From NCBI GenBank assembly GCA_913060475.1, contig CAJXSD010000023.1, positions 1 through 33,997 of the forward strand: a DNA stretch of 33,997 nt, in the 5' to 3' direction. Source of the stretch: an uncultured Paracoccaceae bacterium. GTDB lineage: Bacteria; Pseudomonadota; Alphaproteobacteria; Rhodobacterales; Rhodobacteraceae. Made by a program: the position numbers and the translations under genes. Under the pieces are notes generated by a model. That model had not been told where the DNA came from. It saw only the letters and a list, made by a program, of their open reading frames with translations, and searched no databases. Positions 16,227 through 22,836 of this stretch are shown here, piece by piece (position 1 is the first letter of the stretch; the number at the start of each line of letters is the position of its first letter).

Positions 16227-17186
16227 TTATGCGTTCGAGATCATTTCATATTGTTTTACGATGACTTCGGCCTGTTTAATTGACGCAATATCGACAAGGC
16301 GGCCTTTGTAAACTGTGGCGCCTTCGCCTTTGGCTTTGGCCTGTTCCATGGCGTCTAGGATTTCGCGGGCCTCGGCCACGGCCTCGGCAGAGGGGGTAAA
16401 GACATCATTGGCAAGGGCCACCTGTTTTGGATGGATGGCCCATTTGCCGACCATGCCCAACGTTGCAGAGCGCAAAGCCTGAGCGCGGAAACCCTCATCA
16501 TCAGAAAAATCGCCAAAAGGTCCATCAACAGGCAGAACACCGTGCGTGCGGCAGGCGGCGACGATGGCAGCCTGCGCCCAGTGCCATGGATCGGACCAAT
16601 GTTTTTGTCCGTCGCGGTACATATAGTAGTTTTCCTGGGTTCCGCCGATGCCTGTTGTTGCCATCCCCATCGAGGCCGCGAAATCGGCAGCACCGAGTGA
16701 CATGGCCTGCAGGCGTGGGCTGGCGGCTGCGATTTCTTCGACATGGGCGATGCCGGCTGCGGATTCGATGATCACCTCGAAGGAGATTGGTTTGGTGCGC
16801 CCTTGGGCGCGTTCGATTGCGGTTACCAAGGCATCCACCGCGTAAATGTCAGCTGCGCAGCCCACCTTAGGGATCATGATTTGATCTAGGCGGTCAGAGG
16901 CCTGTTCCAGCAGCTCCACAACATCGCGGTACCAGTAGGGTGTATCAAGACCATTGATGCGAACCGATAGCGTTTTGTTGCCCCAGTCGATATCGCTGAT
17001 GGCCTGGATGATGTTTTTGCGCGCGCTGTCTTTGTCGGATGGCGCAACAGAATCCTCAAGATCCAGATTGATGACATCCGCAGCGCTGGCTGCCATTTTT
17101 TCAAAAATGGCGGGGCGTGATCCCGGTCCAAACAGCTGACAACGGTTGGGGCGGGCAACGGGTGTGGGTTGGATGCGGAATGACAT
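16227..17186 (-). CDS. mcl1: L-malyl-CoA / beta-methylmalyl-CoA lyase (CitE-like)
   Basis: 319 residues with AGGAG six bases before the ATG; the length equals Mcl1 of Rhodobacter. HpcH/HpaI (CitE) TIM barrel: ARPNRCQLFGPGSRPAIFEK at the N-terminus, the metal/CoA motif INLDLEDSV, FEVIIESAAGI carrying the metal-ligand Glu, and MSLGAADFAASMG carrying the metal-ligand Asp. The enzyme reversibly cleaves malyl-CoA or methylmalyl-CoA into glyoxylate plus acetyl- or propionyl-CoA, a step of the ethylmalonyl-CoA pathway of acetate assimilation. Its proximity to accA is probably only general acyl-CoA context. A 281-bp gap separates it from the divergent dgcN. Substrate preference (malyl versus citramalyl) cannot be read from motifs alone. 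Confidence 0.93.
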   Translation of the reverse strand: MSFRIQPTPVARPNRCQLFGPGSRPAIFEKMAASAADVINLDLEDSVAPSDKDSARKNIIQAISDIDWGNKTLSVRINGLDTPYWYRDVVELLEQASDRLDQIMIPKVGCAADIYAVDALVTAIERAQGRTKPISFEVIIESAAGIAHVEEIAAASPRLQAMSLGAADFAASMGMATTGIGGTQENYYMYRDGQKHWSDPWHWAQAAIVAACRTHGVLPVDGPFGDFSDDEGFRAQALRSATLGMVGKWAIHPKQVALANDVFTPSAEAVAEAREILDAMEQAKAKGEGATVYKGRLVDIASIKQAEVIVKQYEMISNA

Positions 17187-17467
17187 GATGACTCCTGTAA
17201 GAAATGAAATTGCGAATTGCGTCCTGAATTGGTTATTAAATTACGCGGCCGCTTGCAAGGTGTTTCTGCAATGGCACAACCAATCTCTGCGTTGCAGCAT
17301 TTTTTGCACATTATCGATGGTGTAGCTGTTGTTTTACAAAATATTATTCGAGTATTTCTTATATTTTCCGAATATATTTTCACAATTTTGGCCAATTTGC
17401 GTGGAAATCGCAAAACCTTCGAGACGTGACACGGTAATTTCCAGATTGATAATGAATGAGGCCTGAC
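17187..17467. promoter_or_regulatory. Divergent promoter region between mcl1 and dgcN
   Basis: This 281-bp AT-rich stretch separates two divergent genes and has no convincing coding frame. It contains repeated TTGCA/TGCAA words (17253-17258, 17266-17271, 17292-17297, 17304-17308), including an inverted pair CTGCAA/TTGCAG. These could be regulator sites, but no promoter hexamers are clear enough to place a start. Confidence 0.4.
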
Positions 17468-18469
17468 ATGATTCAAACACCCTATCTCTTGTTTTTGGGC
17501 GATGCACCCGACCAATTGGCCGCCAAAGTGGCGCAAGGCATCAAAGATTGGCGCCCCGAAAATGCGGTCGCCCAGTTTCGCATGGACGGTTGCAAGGCCG
17601 ACCTAGGAATTGCCGACATGACATTGGCCCAAGCCCGCGACGCAGGCGCCAAGACGCTGGTCATTGGCGTGGCAAATCGTGGTGGCGTTATTTCCGCCGC
17701 TTGGAAAGCCGTTTTGATCGAAGCCATTGAAATGGGGTTTGATTTGGCCAGCGGCCTGCATAACCTGCTGAATGATGAGCCAGACCTGGTTGCCGCGGCT
17801 GAAAAACACGGGCGCACCCTGTTTGATGTGCGTATTCCAACGGTTGATTATCCAATTGCAAACGGCAAAAAACGCAGTGGCAAGCGGTGTTTGGCCGTGG
17901 GCACAGATTGTTCCGTTGGCAAGATGTACACTGCCCTGGCCATGGATAAAACCATGCGTGAACGGGGCATGAAATCAACATTCCGCGCCACAGGGCAAAC
18001 GGGCATATTGATTACAGGGGATGGTGTGCCGCTGGATGCGGTCATCGCGGATTTCATGGCAGGGTCTGTGGAATATTTGACACCTGACAATGATGATGAT
18101 CATTGGGATTTGATCGAAGGTCAGGGCAGCCTGTTCCACGTATCCTATTCCGGTGTGACGATGGCATTGGTGCACGGCGGTCAGCCGGATGCGCTGATCC
18201 TGTGTCACGAACCTACGCGCCCGCACATGCGTGGTTTGCCCGATTACACGCCCCCCAGTCTGGAACAGGTACGCGATGTTGCCTTGACCTTGGCGCGCGT
18301 GGCCAACCCTGCCTGTCAGGTTGTGGGCGTTTCCGTCAACACACAGCACATGACGGACACCGACGCGCGTGCGTATTTGGCGCAGGTGGAAACGGATATG
18401 GGGCTGCCCGCGACGGATCCATTCCGGTATGGTGCAGATAAATTGGTCGACGCATTAGCAGAGGTATAG
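17468..18469 (+). CDS. dgcN: DUF1611 protein, DgcN-type D-glutamate N-acetyltransferase
   Basis: 333 residues from ATG 17468, where MIQTPYLLFLGDAPDQLAAK is the standard family start; an ATG 12 bases upstream is in frame but overlaps the GAGG ribosome-binding site. It has DUF1611 N- and C-terminal domains, with a P-loop-like GTDCSVGKMYTALAMDK (about 150-166), an ATGQTGILITGDGVPLDA block and LCHEPTRPHMRGLP. DUF1611 proteins next to an enolase-superfamily epimerase have been shown in marine bacteria to N-acetylate D-glutamate (DgcN). DgcA then racemises the product so it can re-enter L-glutamate metabolism. Only one base separates it from dgcA. The assignment rests on gene pair and motifs; older annotation would call it NAD-dependent epimerase/dehydratase. 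Confidence 0.85.
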   Translation: MIQTPYLLFLGDAPDQLAAKVAQGIKDWRPENAVAQFRMDGCKADLGIADMTLAQARDAGAKTLVIGVANRGGVISAAWKAVLIEAIEMGFDLASGLHNLLNDEPDLVAAAEKHGRTLFDVRIPTVDYPIANGKKRSGKRCLAVGTDCSVGKMYTALAMDKTMRERGMKSTFRATGQTGILITGDGVPLDAVIADFMAGSVEYLTPDNDDDHWDLIEGQGSLFHVSYSGVTMALVHGGQPDALILCHEPTRPHMRGLPDYTPPSLEQVRDVALTLARVANPACQVVGVSVNTQHMTDTDARAYLAQVETDMGLPATDPFRYGADKLVDALAEV

Positions 18470-18470
18470 C

Positions 18471-19436
18471 ATGCAACGCACAATCACGCGCGATGTGTTC
18501 AAACTGGCACAGGTGTTCACCATTTCGCGTGGATCGCGGACCGAAGCACAGGTTTTGACCGTCTGTTTATCGGACGGTCAACATCAGGGCATGGGCGAAT
18601 GTGTGCCCTATGCCCGTTACAACGAAACGCTAGACAGCGTCACCGCCCAGATTGATGCCTTGCCTGATGCGTTTTCGCGTCAGGATTTGTACGATCTGTT
18701 GCCCGCAGGCGCGGCCCGCAATGCCGTTGATTGCGCGTTGTGGGATTTGGCGGCCAAGCAGGCGGGTAAACGGGTGTGGGACTTAATCGGCTTGCCCGCG
18801 CCCAAACCTGAGATTACCGCCTATACCCTGTCGTTGGACACGCCCGAGGCGATGCGCGAACAGGCGATGAAACACGCCCACCGGCCCCTGTTGAAGATCA
18901 AACTGGGCACACCTGATGATATGCCCCGCCTTGAGGCGGTGCGCGCAGGTGCACCCAAGGCGAAAATCATTGTCGACGCCAACGAAGGGTGGAGCGCCGA
19001 GGTCTACACCGATCTGGCCCCGCACTTGGTGCGTTTGGGCGTAGCATTGGTGGAACAGCCCCTGCCCGCGGCCGATGATGATGCCTTGATCGGCATGGAC
19101 CGCCCCGTCCCCGTTTGCGCAGATGAAAGCTGCCACGACACCAACAGCCTGCCCCATCTGGTCGGTAAATATGATGTTGTGAACATCAAACTGGACAAAA
19201 CAGGGGGCCTGACCGAGGCGCTGGAATTGAAACGTTCTGCCATCGCTGCGGGCTATGAAATTATGGTCGGCTGCATGGTCGGCAGTTCGCTGGCCATGGC
19301 CCCTGCAACATTAATTGCCCAAGGTGCGATGATCACAGACCTTGACGGGCCGTTATTATTGGCCCAAGACCGTGATACACCATTGAAATTTGATGCGGCC
19401 GGCGTCCACCCACCGCACCCCGATTTGTGGGGATAA
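18471..19436 (+). CDS. dgcA: Enolase-superfamily racemase, DgcA-type (N-acetyl-glutamate racemase / dipeptide epimerase family)
   Basis: 321 residues with the dipeptide-epimerase arrangement of the MR/MLE superfamily. The KxK pair is Lys142/Lys144 (LLKIKLG), metal ligands are Asp169 (DANEGW), Glu195 (VEQPLP) and Asp218 (CADES), and the second-side base is Lys240 (NIKLDKTGG). The C-terminal MVGCMVGSSLAM is typical of L-Ala-D/L-Glu epimerase relatives. Coupled with dgcN it most likely racemises N-acetyl-D-glutamate to the L form. A role as L-Ala-D/L-Glu epimerase in murein peptide recycling is the main alternative and cannot be excluded. It overlaps no gene and is followed 16 bp later by the aminotransferase. 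Confidence 0.87.
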   Translation: MQRTITRDVFKLAQVFTISRGSRTEAQVLTVCLSDGQHQGMGECVPYARYNETLDSVTAQIDALPDAFSRQDLYDLLPAGAARNAVDCALWDLAAKQAGKRVWDLIGLPAPKPEITAYTLSLDTPEAMREQAMKHAHRPLLKIKLGTPDDMPRLEAVRAGAPKAKIIVDANEGWSAEVYTDLAPHLVRLGVALVEQPLPAADDDALIGMDRPVPVCADESCHDTNSLPHLVGKYDVVNIKLDKTGGLTEALELKRSAIAAGYEIMVGCMVGSSLAMAPATLIAQGAMITDLDGPLLLAQDRDTPLKFDAAGVHPPHPDLWG

Positions 19437-19452
19437 TGAAAGGATCAACACC

Positions 19453-20316
19453 ATGACCCGTACCGTTTACGTCAACGGCACATACCTGCCCGAAACCGAA
19501 GCCAAGGTTTCCATTTTTGATCGCGGCTTTCTGATGGCGGATGCCGTCTACGAAGTGACCTCCGTTTTGGGTGGTAAATTGATTGATTTCGACGGGCATG
19601 CGGTGCGCTTGGAACGGTCTCTGAACGAATTGGACATGCCACACCCCATTTCCAAAGAGGAGCTGTTAGAGGTTCATCGTGAATTGGTACGTTTGAATGA
19701 CATCACAGACGGCATGATTTATCTGCAAATTTCGCGCGGCGCGCCAAATGATCGTGATTTCGTGTTCCCGGATCCTGAAACAACCAAGCCCACGGTCGTT
19801 TTGTTCACCCAAAACAAACCCGGTTTGGCCAACAGCCCTGCGGCCAAGACCGGGATCAAAGTGATTTCGATCGAGGATGTGCGTTGGGGACGCCGTGACA
19901 TTAAAACCGTTCAGCTGCTCTATCCCTCTATGGGCAAAATGATGGCCAAAAAGGCAGGCTGTGATGACGCATGGATGGTCGAGGATGGGTTCGTCACCGA
20001 AGGCACATCAAACAATGCCTATATCATCAAAGGCAACAAAATCATCACCCGCGCCCTGTCAAATGACATTTTGCATGGCATCACCCGCGCGGCTGTTTTG
20101 CGCTTTGCCCAAGAGGCACAGATGGAGGTCGAAGAGCGCAATTTCACCATAGCCGAGGCACAGGACGCGGACGAAGCGTTTATCACATCTGCATCGACAT
20201 TCGTTATGCCGGTTGTCGAAATTGATGGTGCCGCTGTGGGCACCGGCGCGGTTGGCCCATTGGCCACACGCCTGCGCGAAATTTACCTAGACGAAAGCAT
20301 CAAGGCCGCAATTTAA
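19453..20316 (+). CDS. dat: D-amino-acid aminotransferase (class IV PLP enzyme)
   Basis: 287 residues from ATG 19453, with AAAGGA about ten bases upstream. It shows the fold-type IV signature: MTRTVYVNGTYLPETEAKVS start, then IFDRGFLMADAVYEV. The PLP lysine is Lys151 in RRDIKTVQLL, in the position of Lys145 of Bacillus D-AAT, and EGTSNNAYI carries the conserved Glu. The enzyme transaminates D-alanine, D-glutamate and similar D-amino acids with 2-oxoglutarate or pyruvate. As the third gene after dgcN-dgcA it extends the D-glutamate module to other D-amino acids. Branched-chain aminotransferase is an alternative of the same fold but fits the motifs less well. A tandem 15-bp repeat spans its stop codon. 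Confidence 0.88.
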   Translation: MTRTVYVNGTYLPETEAKVSIFDRGFLMADAVYEVTSVLGGKLIDFDGHAVRLERSLNELDMPHPISKEELLEVHRELVRLNDITDGMIYLQISRGAPNDRDFVFPDPETTKPTVVLFTQNKPGLANSPAAKTGIKVISIEDVRWGRRDIKTVQLLYPSMGKMMAKKAGCDDAWMVEDGFVTEGTSNNAYIIKGNKIITRALSNDILHGITRAAVLRFAQEAQMEVEERNFTIAEAQDADEAFITSASTFVMPVVEIDGAAVGTGAVGPLATRLREIYLDESIKAAI

Positions 20317-20341
20317 CGCGGCCCAGTTTAGCGCGGCCCAG
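20312..20341 (+). repeat. Tandem 15-bp duplication spanning the dat stop codon
   Basis: Two adjacent units, TTTAACGCGGCCCAG (20312-20326) and TTTAGCGCGGCCCAG (20327-20341), differ at one base. The first holds the TAA stop and the second holds TAG in the same frame, so the gene ends in two in-frame stops 15 bp apart. It looks like a recent slippage duplication. Confidence 0.7.
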
Positions 20342-20346
20342 TGGGT

Positions 20347-20904
20347 TCACAAAATCTGTGCATTAACGGCCCTTAGGTGTTCATCCACCAGGGCCGTTTC
20401 TGTTTGTGACAACTGTTGCGCGCGCGGATAGCGGGGGGTATCGCGATCATTCAGAATGGGGGTATCCCACCCGTCTGTTGTTTCCATAAAATGCGCAACA
20501 CCCTGCGGCCCAAAGACGTGCAAATACCCCTGCAACACCACATCCAGATAGCTGAGCAAGATGGGATGTTCAGGATTGGGCAAATAACAGGTGCTCTGCG
20601 GGATTGAATAAATCGCGACGTGCAAATCAGGGTGGTGATCGTGATCGACCTGACCCGTTGCATGCAGACGGTCGTACCCAATTTCGCGGGCATCCAGCGC
20701 CTGCCAATCGGCATTGGGAACTTGGGCGATCAATCCCTTTAACTGGGTGCTTTCATCTGGAACAATGGTCAAAAATGCCTGATCGCGCAGATCTGTGCGC
20801 CGCCAGATCCGGCGCCATCCGCGCAACGTCGCGGGGCGCGTATCTTGGTAGACATGTGTTTTTGCGTTGACCAAACTGCCATAGCCAAAAAAATAGGGAT
20901 CCAT
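20347..20904 (-). CDS. Gamma-glutamylcyclotransferase-like (GGCT/AIG2) family protein
   Basis: 185 residues with an AGGAGG site just upstream of ATG 20904. The N-terminal FFGYGSLVN is the glycine-rich substrate loop diagnostic of the GGCT fold, followed by LRGWRRIWRRTDLRDQAF and KGLIAQVP. The expected acidic catalytic residue is probably the Glu of DAREIGYDR. GGCT-fold enzymes release 5-oxoproline from gamma-glutamyl compounds, but many bacterial AIG2-like members have no known substrate. No signal peptide. The gene is convergent with dat and its 3' end contains the hairpin that could terminate dat transcripts. A link to glutamate metabolism next door is plausible but unproven. Confidence 0.75.
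   Translation of the reverse strand: MDPYFFGYGSLVNAKTHVYQDTRPATLRGWRRIWRRTDLRDQAFLTIVPDESTQLKGLIAQVPNADWQALDAREIGYDRLHATGQVDHDHHPDLHVAIYSIPQSTCYLPNPEHPILLSYLDVVLQGYLHVFGPQGVAHFMETTDGWDTPILNDRDTPRYPRAQQLSQTETALVDEHLRAVNAQIL
20365..20398 (+). terminator. Hairpin terminator candidate for the dgcN-dgcA-dat operon
   Basis: Arms AACGGCCCT (20365-20373) and AGGGCCGTT (20390-20398) are perfectly complementary, with an inner GGTG/CACC pair and a short loop. TCTGTTTG follows, a modest T-rich tail on the plus strand. The hairpin lies inside the last codons of the convergent GGCT-like gene. Confidence 0.55.
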
Positions 20905-20995
20905 ACCTGCCTCCTGCCAATGGTGGGTTTGTGATCCAAGCCAGGGACATTGTCAAATAGTCGTTTTTTAAAAACATTTGGTCGTTAATAATAAT

Positions 20996-21024
20996 TTGAC
21001 TTGCGCGGTGGCCAGATTTAAATT
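20996..21024 (+). promoter_or_regulatory. Sigma-70-type promoter for the gcv operon
   Basis: TTGACT (20996-21001) and TAAATT (21019-21024) are separated by 17 bp, in an AT-rich stretch directly upstream of the riboswitch. A start near 21031 would place the aptamer at the 5' end of the leader. Confidence 0.55.
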
Positions 21025-21042
21025 ATCCCGTATACCATTGAA

Positions 21043-21190
21043 CACGGGAGAACTGGCAAACCAGTGCCGAAGGAGCAACCGCCCCGGAAACTCTCAGGCG
21101 AAAGGACCGCGTTCAATAAGAACTCTGGAGAGTGATGCAGCGCATCCGCCGAAGGGATAACGATCTCAGGCACAGGTACAGAGGGGGCAT
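21043..21190 (+). promoter_or_regulatory. Tandem glycine riboswitch upstream of gcvT
   Basis: Two consecutive glycine aptamers lie in the gcv leader. The first (about 21043-21117) contains GGAGAACTGGC, then GCCGAAGGAGCAACCGCC and the conserved CTCTCAGGCGAAAGGACCG. The second (about 21120-21190) contains CTCTGGAGAG, CCGCCGAAGGGATAACG and TCTCAGGCACAGGTACAGAG. Both hold the glycine-binding core typical of the class. The 66 bases up to the gcvT start contain a GCCGGA/TCCGGC hairpin (21223-21236) just before the ribosome-binding site, a possible expression platform. Glycine binding should switch on gcvTHP. Confidence 0.95.
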
Positions 21191-21256
21191 CGCAGTTTGG
21201 GCACACCCCAGACAAATGTGGTGCCGGACATCCGGCCAAAGTATAAGAGGAACCGG

Positions 21257-22384
21257 ATGGGCGAGGACCTGAACAAAACGCCGTTTTACGACATGCACCT
21301 GATAAACGGGGCCAAAATGGTGCCCTTTGCCGGATATGATATGCCGGTGCAATATCCATTGGGCGTGATGAAAGAGCACCAACACACACGGACCAAGGCC
21401 GGTTTGTTTGACGTCAGCCACATGGGGCAGGTGATTTTGCGCGGGGCAGATTACGCATCAACCGCGCGCGCGTTAGAGAGATTAATCCCGATGGATGTCC
21501 AAGGTTTGGCCGAAGGTCGCCAGCGCTATGGATTCTTTACCAATGACGCAGGCGGGATTTTGGATGATCTGATGTTTGCAAACCGCGGCGATCACATTTT
21601 TATGGTGGTCAATGCAGCCTGCAAAACTGCCGATATCGCCCATTTGCGCGCGCATTTGGAACCTGAAATCCACGTCAAGGAAATCACAAATCGCGCCTTG
21701 CTGGCATTGCAGGGACCCATGGCCCAAGCGGTGTTGGCCGAACATTATCCCCCCATCGTCGACATGAAATTTATGGATGTCGATACGATCCCGATTGCCG
21801 GCGCCGAATGCTGGGTATCGCGGTCAGGCTATACCGGCGAGGATGGATTTGAAATTTCAATCCCGCAAGCGGCGGCGGAAACTGTTGCTGCGGCCTTGGC
21901 CGATCATGCAGATGTGGAATGGATCGGTTTGGGCGCACGCGATAGCTTGCGGCTTGAGGCAGGATTGTGCCTCTATGGGCACGATATCGACACAGGCACG
22001 ACCCCAGTCGAGGCAGCCCTGACATGGGCCATTCAAAAATCGCGCCGTGCAGGCGGATCAGCCGCTGGCGGATTTCCCGGGGATACCATCATTTTGGACC
22101 AATTGGCCCAGGGTGCGTCGCGCAAACGCGTTGGTCTGACCCCACAAACCCGCGCGCCCATGCGCGAAGGCGTAGCATTGTACGCAAGCGAAGACAGCAG
22201 CACAGAAATCGGGACCATTACATCCGGGGGGTTTGGCCCGACGGTCGGCACACCCGTGGCCATGGGATATGTTGACATTGAAATGACCGCCACGGGAACC
22301 GTATTATTTGGTGAGGTACGAGGCAAACGACTGCCCATACAGGTCAGCCCCCTGCCCCATACTCCGTCTAATTTTAAACGCTGA
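21257..22384 (+). CDS. gcvT: Glycine cleavage system T protein (aminomethyltransferase)
   Basis: 375 residues from ATG 21257 with AGAGGAA upstream; a longer in-frame start at 21197 would overlap the riboswitch platform. It shows GcvT folate-binding domains: N-terminal LNKTPFYDMHLINGAKMVPF and AGYDMPVQYP, the DVSHMGQ motif, RSGYTGEDGFEISIP, and ARDSLRLEAGLCLYG, which holds conserved folate-site residues. The protein transfers the methylene group from the lipoyl-bound aminomethyl of GcvH to tetrahydrofolate and releases ammonia. First gene of a gcvT-gcvH-gcvP operon under the glycine riboswitch. Unlike the GcvT domain at 6109-8565 it stands alone with no FAD domain. Confidence 0.97.
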   Translation: MGEDLNKTPFYDMHLINGAKMVPFAGYDMPVQYPLGVMKEHQHTRTKAGLFDVSHMGQVILRGADYASTARALERLIPMDVQGLAEGRQRYGFFTNDAGGILDDLMFANRGDHIFMVVNAACKTADIAHLRAHLEPEIHVKEITNRALLALQGPMAQAVLAEHYPPIVDMKFMDVDTIPIAGAECWVSRSGYTGEDGFEISIPQAAAETVAAALADHADVEWIGLGARDSLRLEAGLCLYGHDIDTGTTPVEAALTWAIQKSRRAGGSAAGGFPGDTIILDQLAQGASRKRVGLTPQTRAPMREGVALYASEDSSTEIGTITSGGFGPTVGTPVAMGYVDIEMTATGTVLFGEVRGKRLPIQVSPLPHTPSNFKR

Positions 22385-22401
22385 GCAAGGAGAGACCAGC
22401 A

Positions 22402-22761
22402 ATGAAATTTACAGAAGAGCATGAATGGCTGCGCGAGGAGGATGGTGTCATCGTGGTCGGAATTACCGAACATGCCAGCACACAACTGGGAGACATTGTT
22501 TTCATCGAACTGCCCGAAGAAGGCACAACCGTTTCCAAAGATGATGAAATTGTTGTGATAGAAAGCGTAAAAGCCGCATCCGATATTTTGTCCCCCTTGG
22601 ACGGGGAAATCGTCGAAGTGAACGAAATGTTGGCAGATGAGCCATCAAAGGTGAATGATGATCCCATGGGGGATGCATGGTTTTTCAAAATCAAGCCGTC
22701 TGATCCATCACAGATGGACGAGTATATGACTGAGGATGCTTATAACAAGCTGATCGGTTAA
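22402..22761 (+). CDS. gcvH: Glycine cleavage system H protein
   Basis: 119 residues, usual for GcvH, with AAGGAGAG before the ATG. The lipoyl-lysine is Lys57 in VVIESVKAASD, within the typical hybrid-motif fold, with KFTEEHEWL at the start and GDAWFFKIKPSDP near the end. It shuttles the aminomethyl group between GcvP and GcvT and is reoxidised by dihydrolipoamide dehydrogenase, which is not in this window. It follows gcvT by 17 bp and is separated from gcvP by the GAGTATTT repeat element. Confidence 0.98.
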   Translation: MKFTEEHEWLREEDGVIVVGITEHASTQLGDIVFIELPEEGTTVSKDDEIVVIESVKAASDILSPLDGEIVEVNEMLADEPSKVNDDPMGDAWFFKIKPSDPSQMDEYMTEDAYNKLIG

Positions 22762-22769
22762 GTTTTGCG

Positions 22770-22813
22770 CCCGTCGGAGCCTCCGGCGGGAGTATTTCCC
22801 ACAAAAATGAAAG
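22770..22813 (+). repeat. Intergenic palindrome + GAGTATTT element, copy 3
   Basis: The stem CCCGTCGGA (22770-22778) / TCCGGCGGG (22782-22790) has one G-T pair and a 3-base loop. GAGTATTT overlaps its right arm (22790-22797) and TGAAAG ends at 22813. It sits inside an operon, between gcvH and gcvP and sense to both, so it cannot simply be an end-of-operon terminator; it may tune the ratio of GcvH to GcvP. Confidence 0.75.
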
Positions 22814-22836
22814 TGCCTTGCGCTGAAGGAGCGAAG

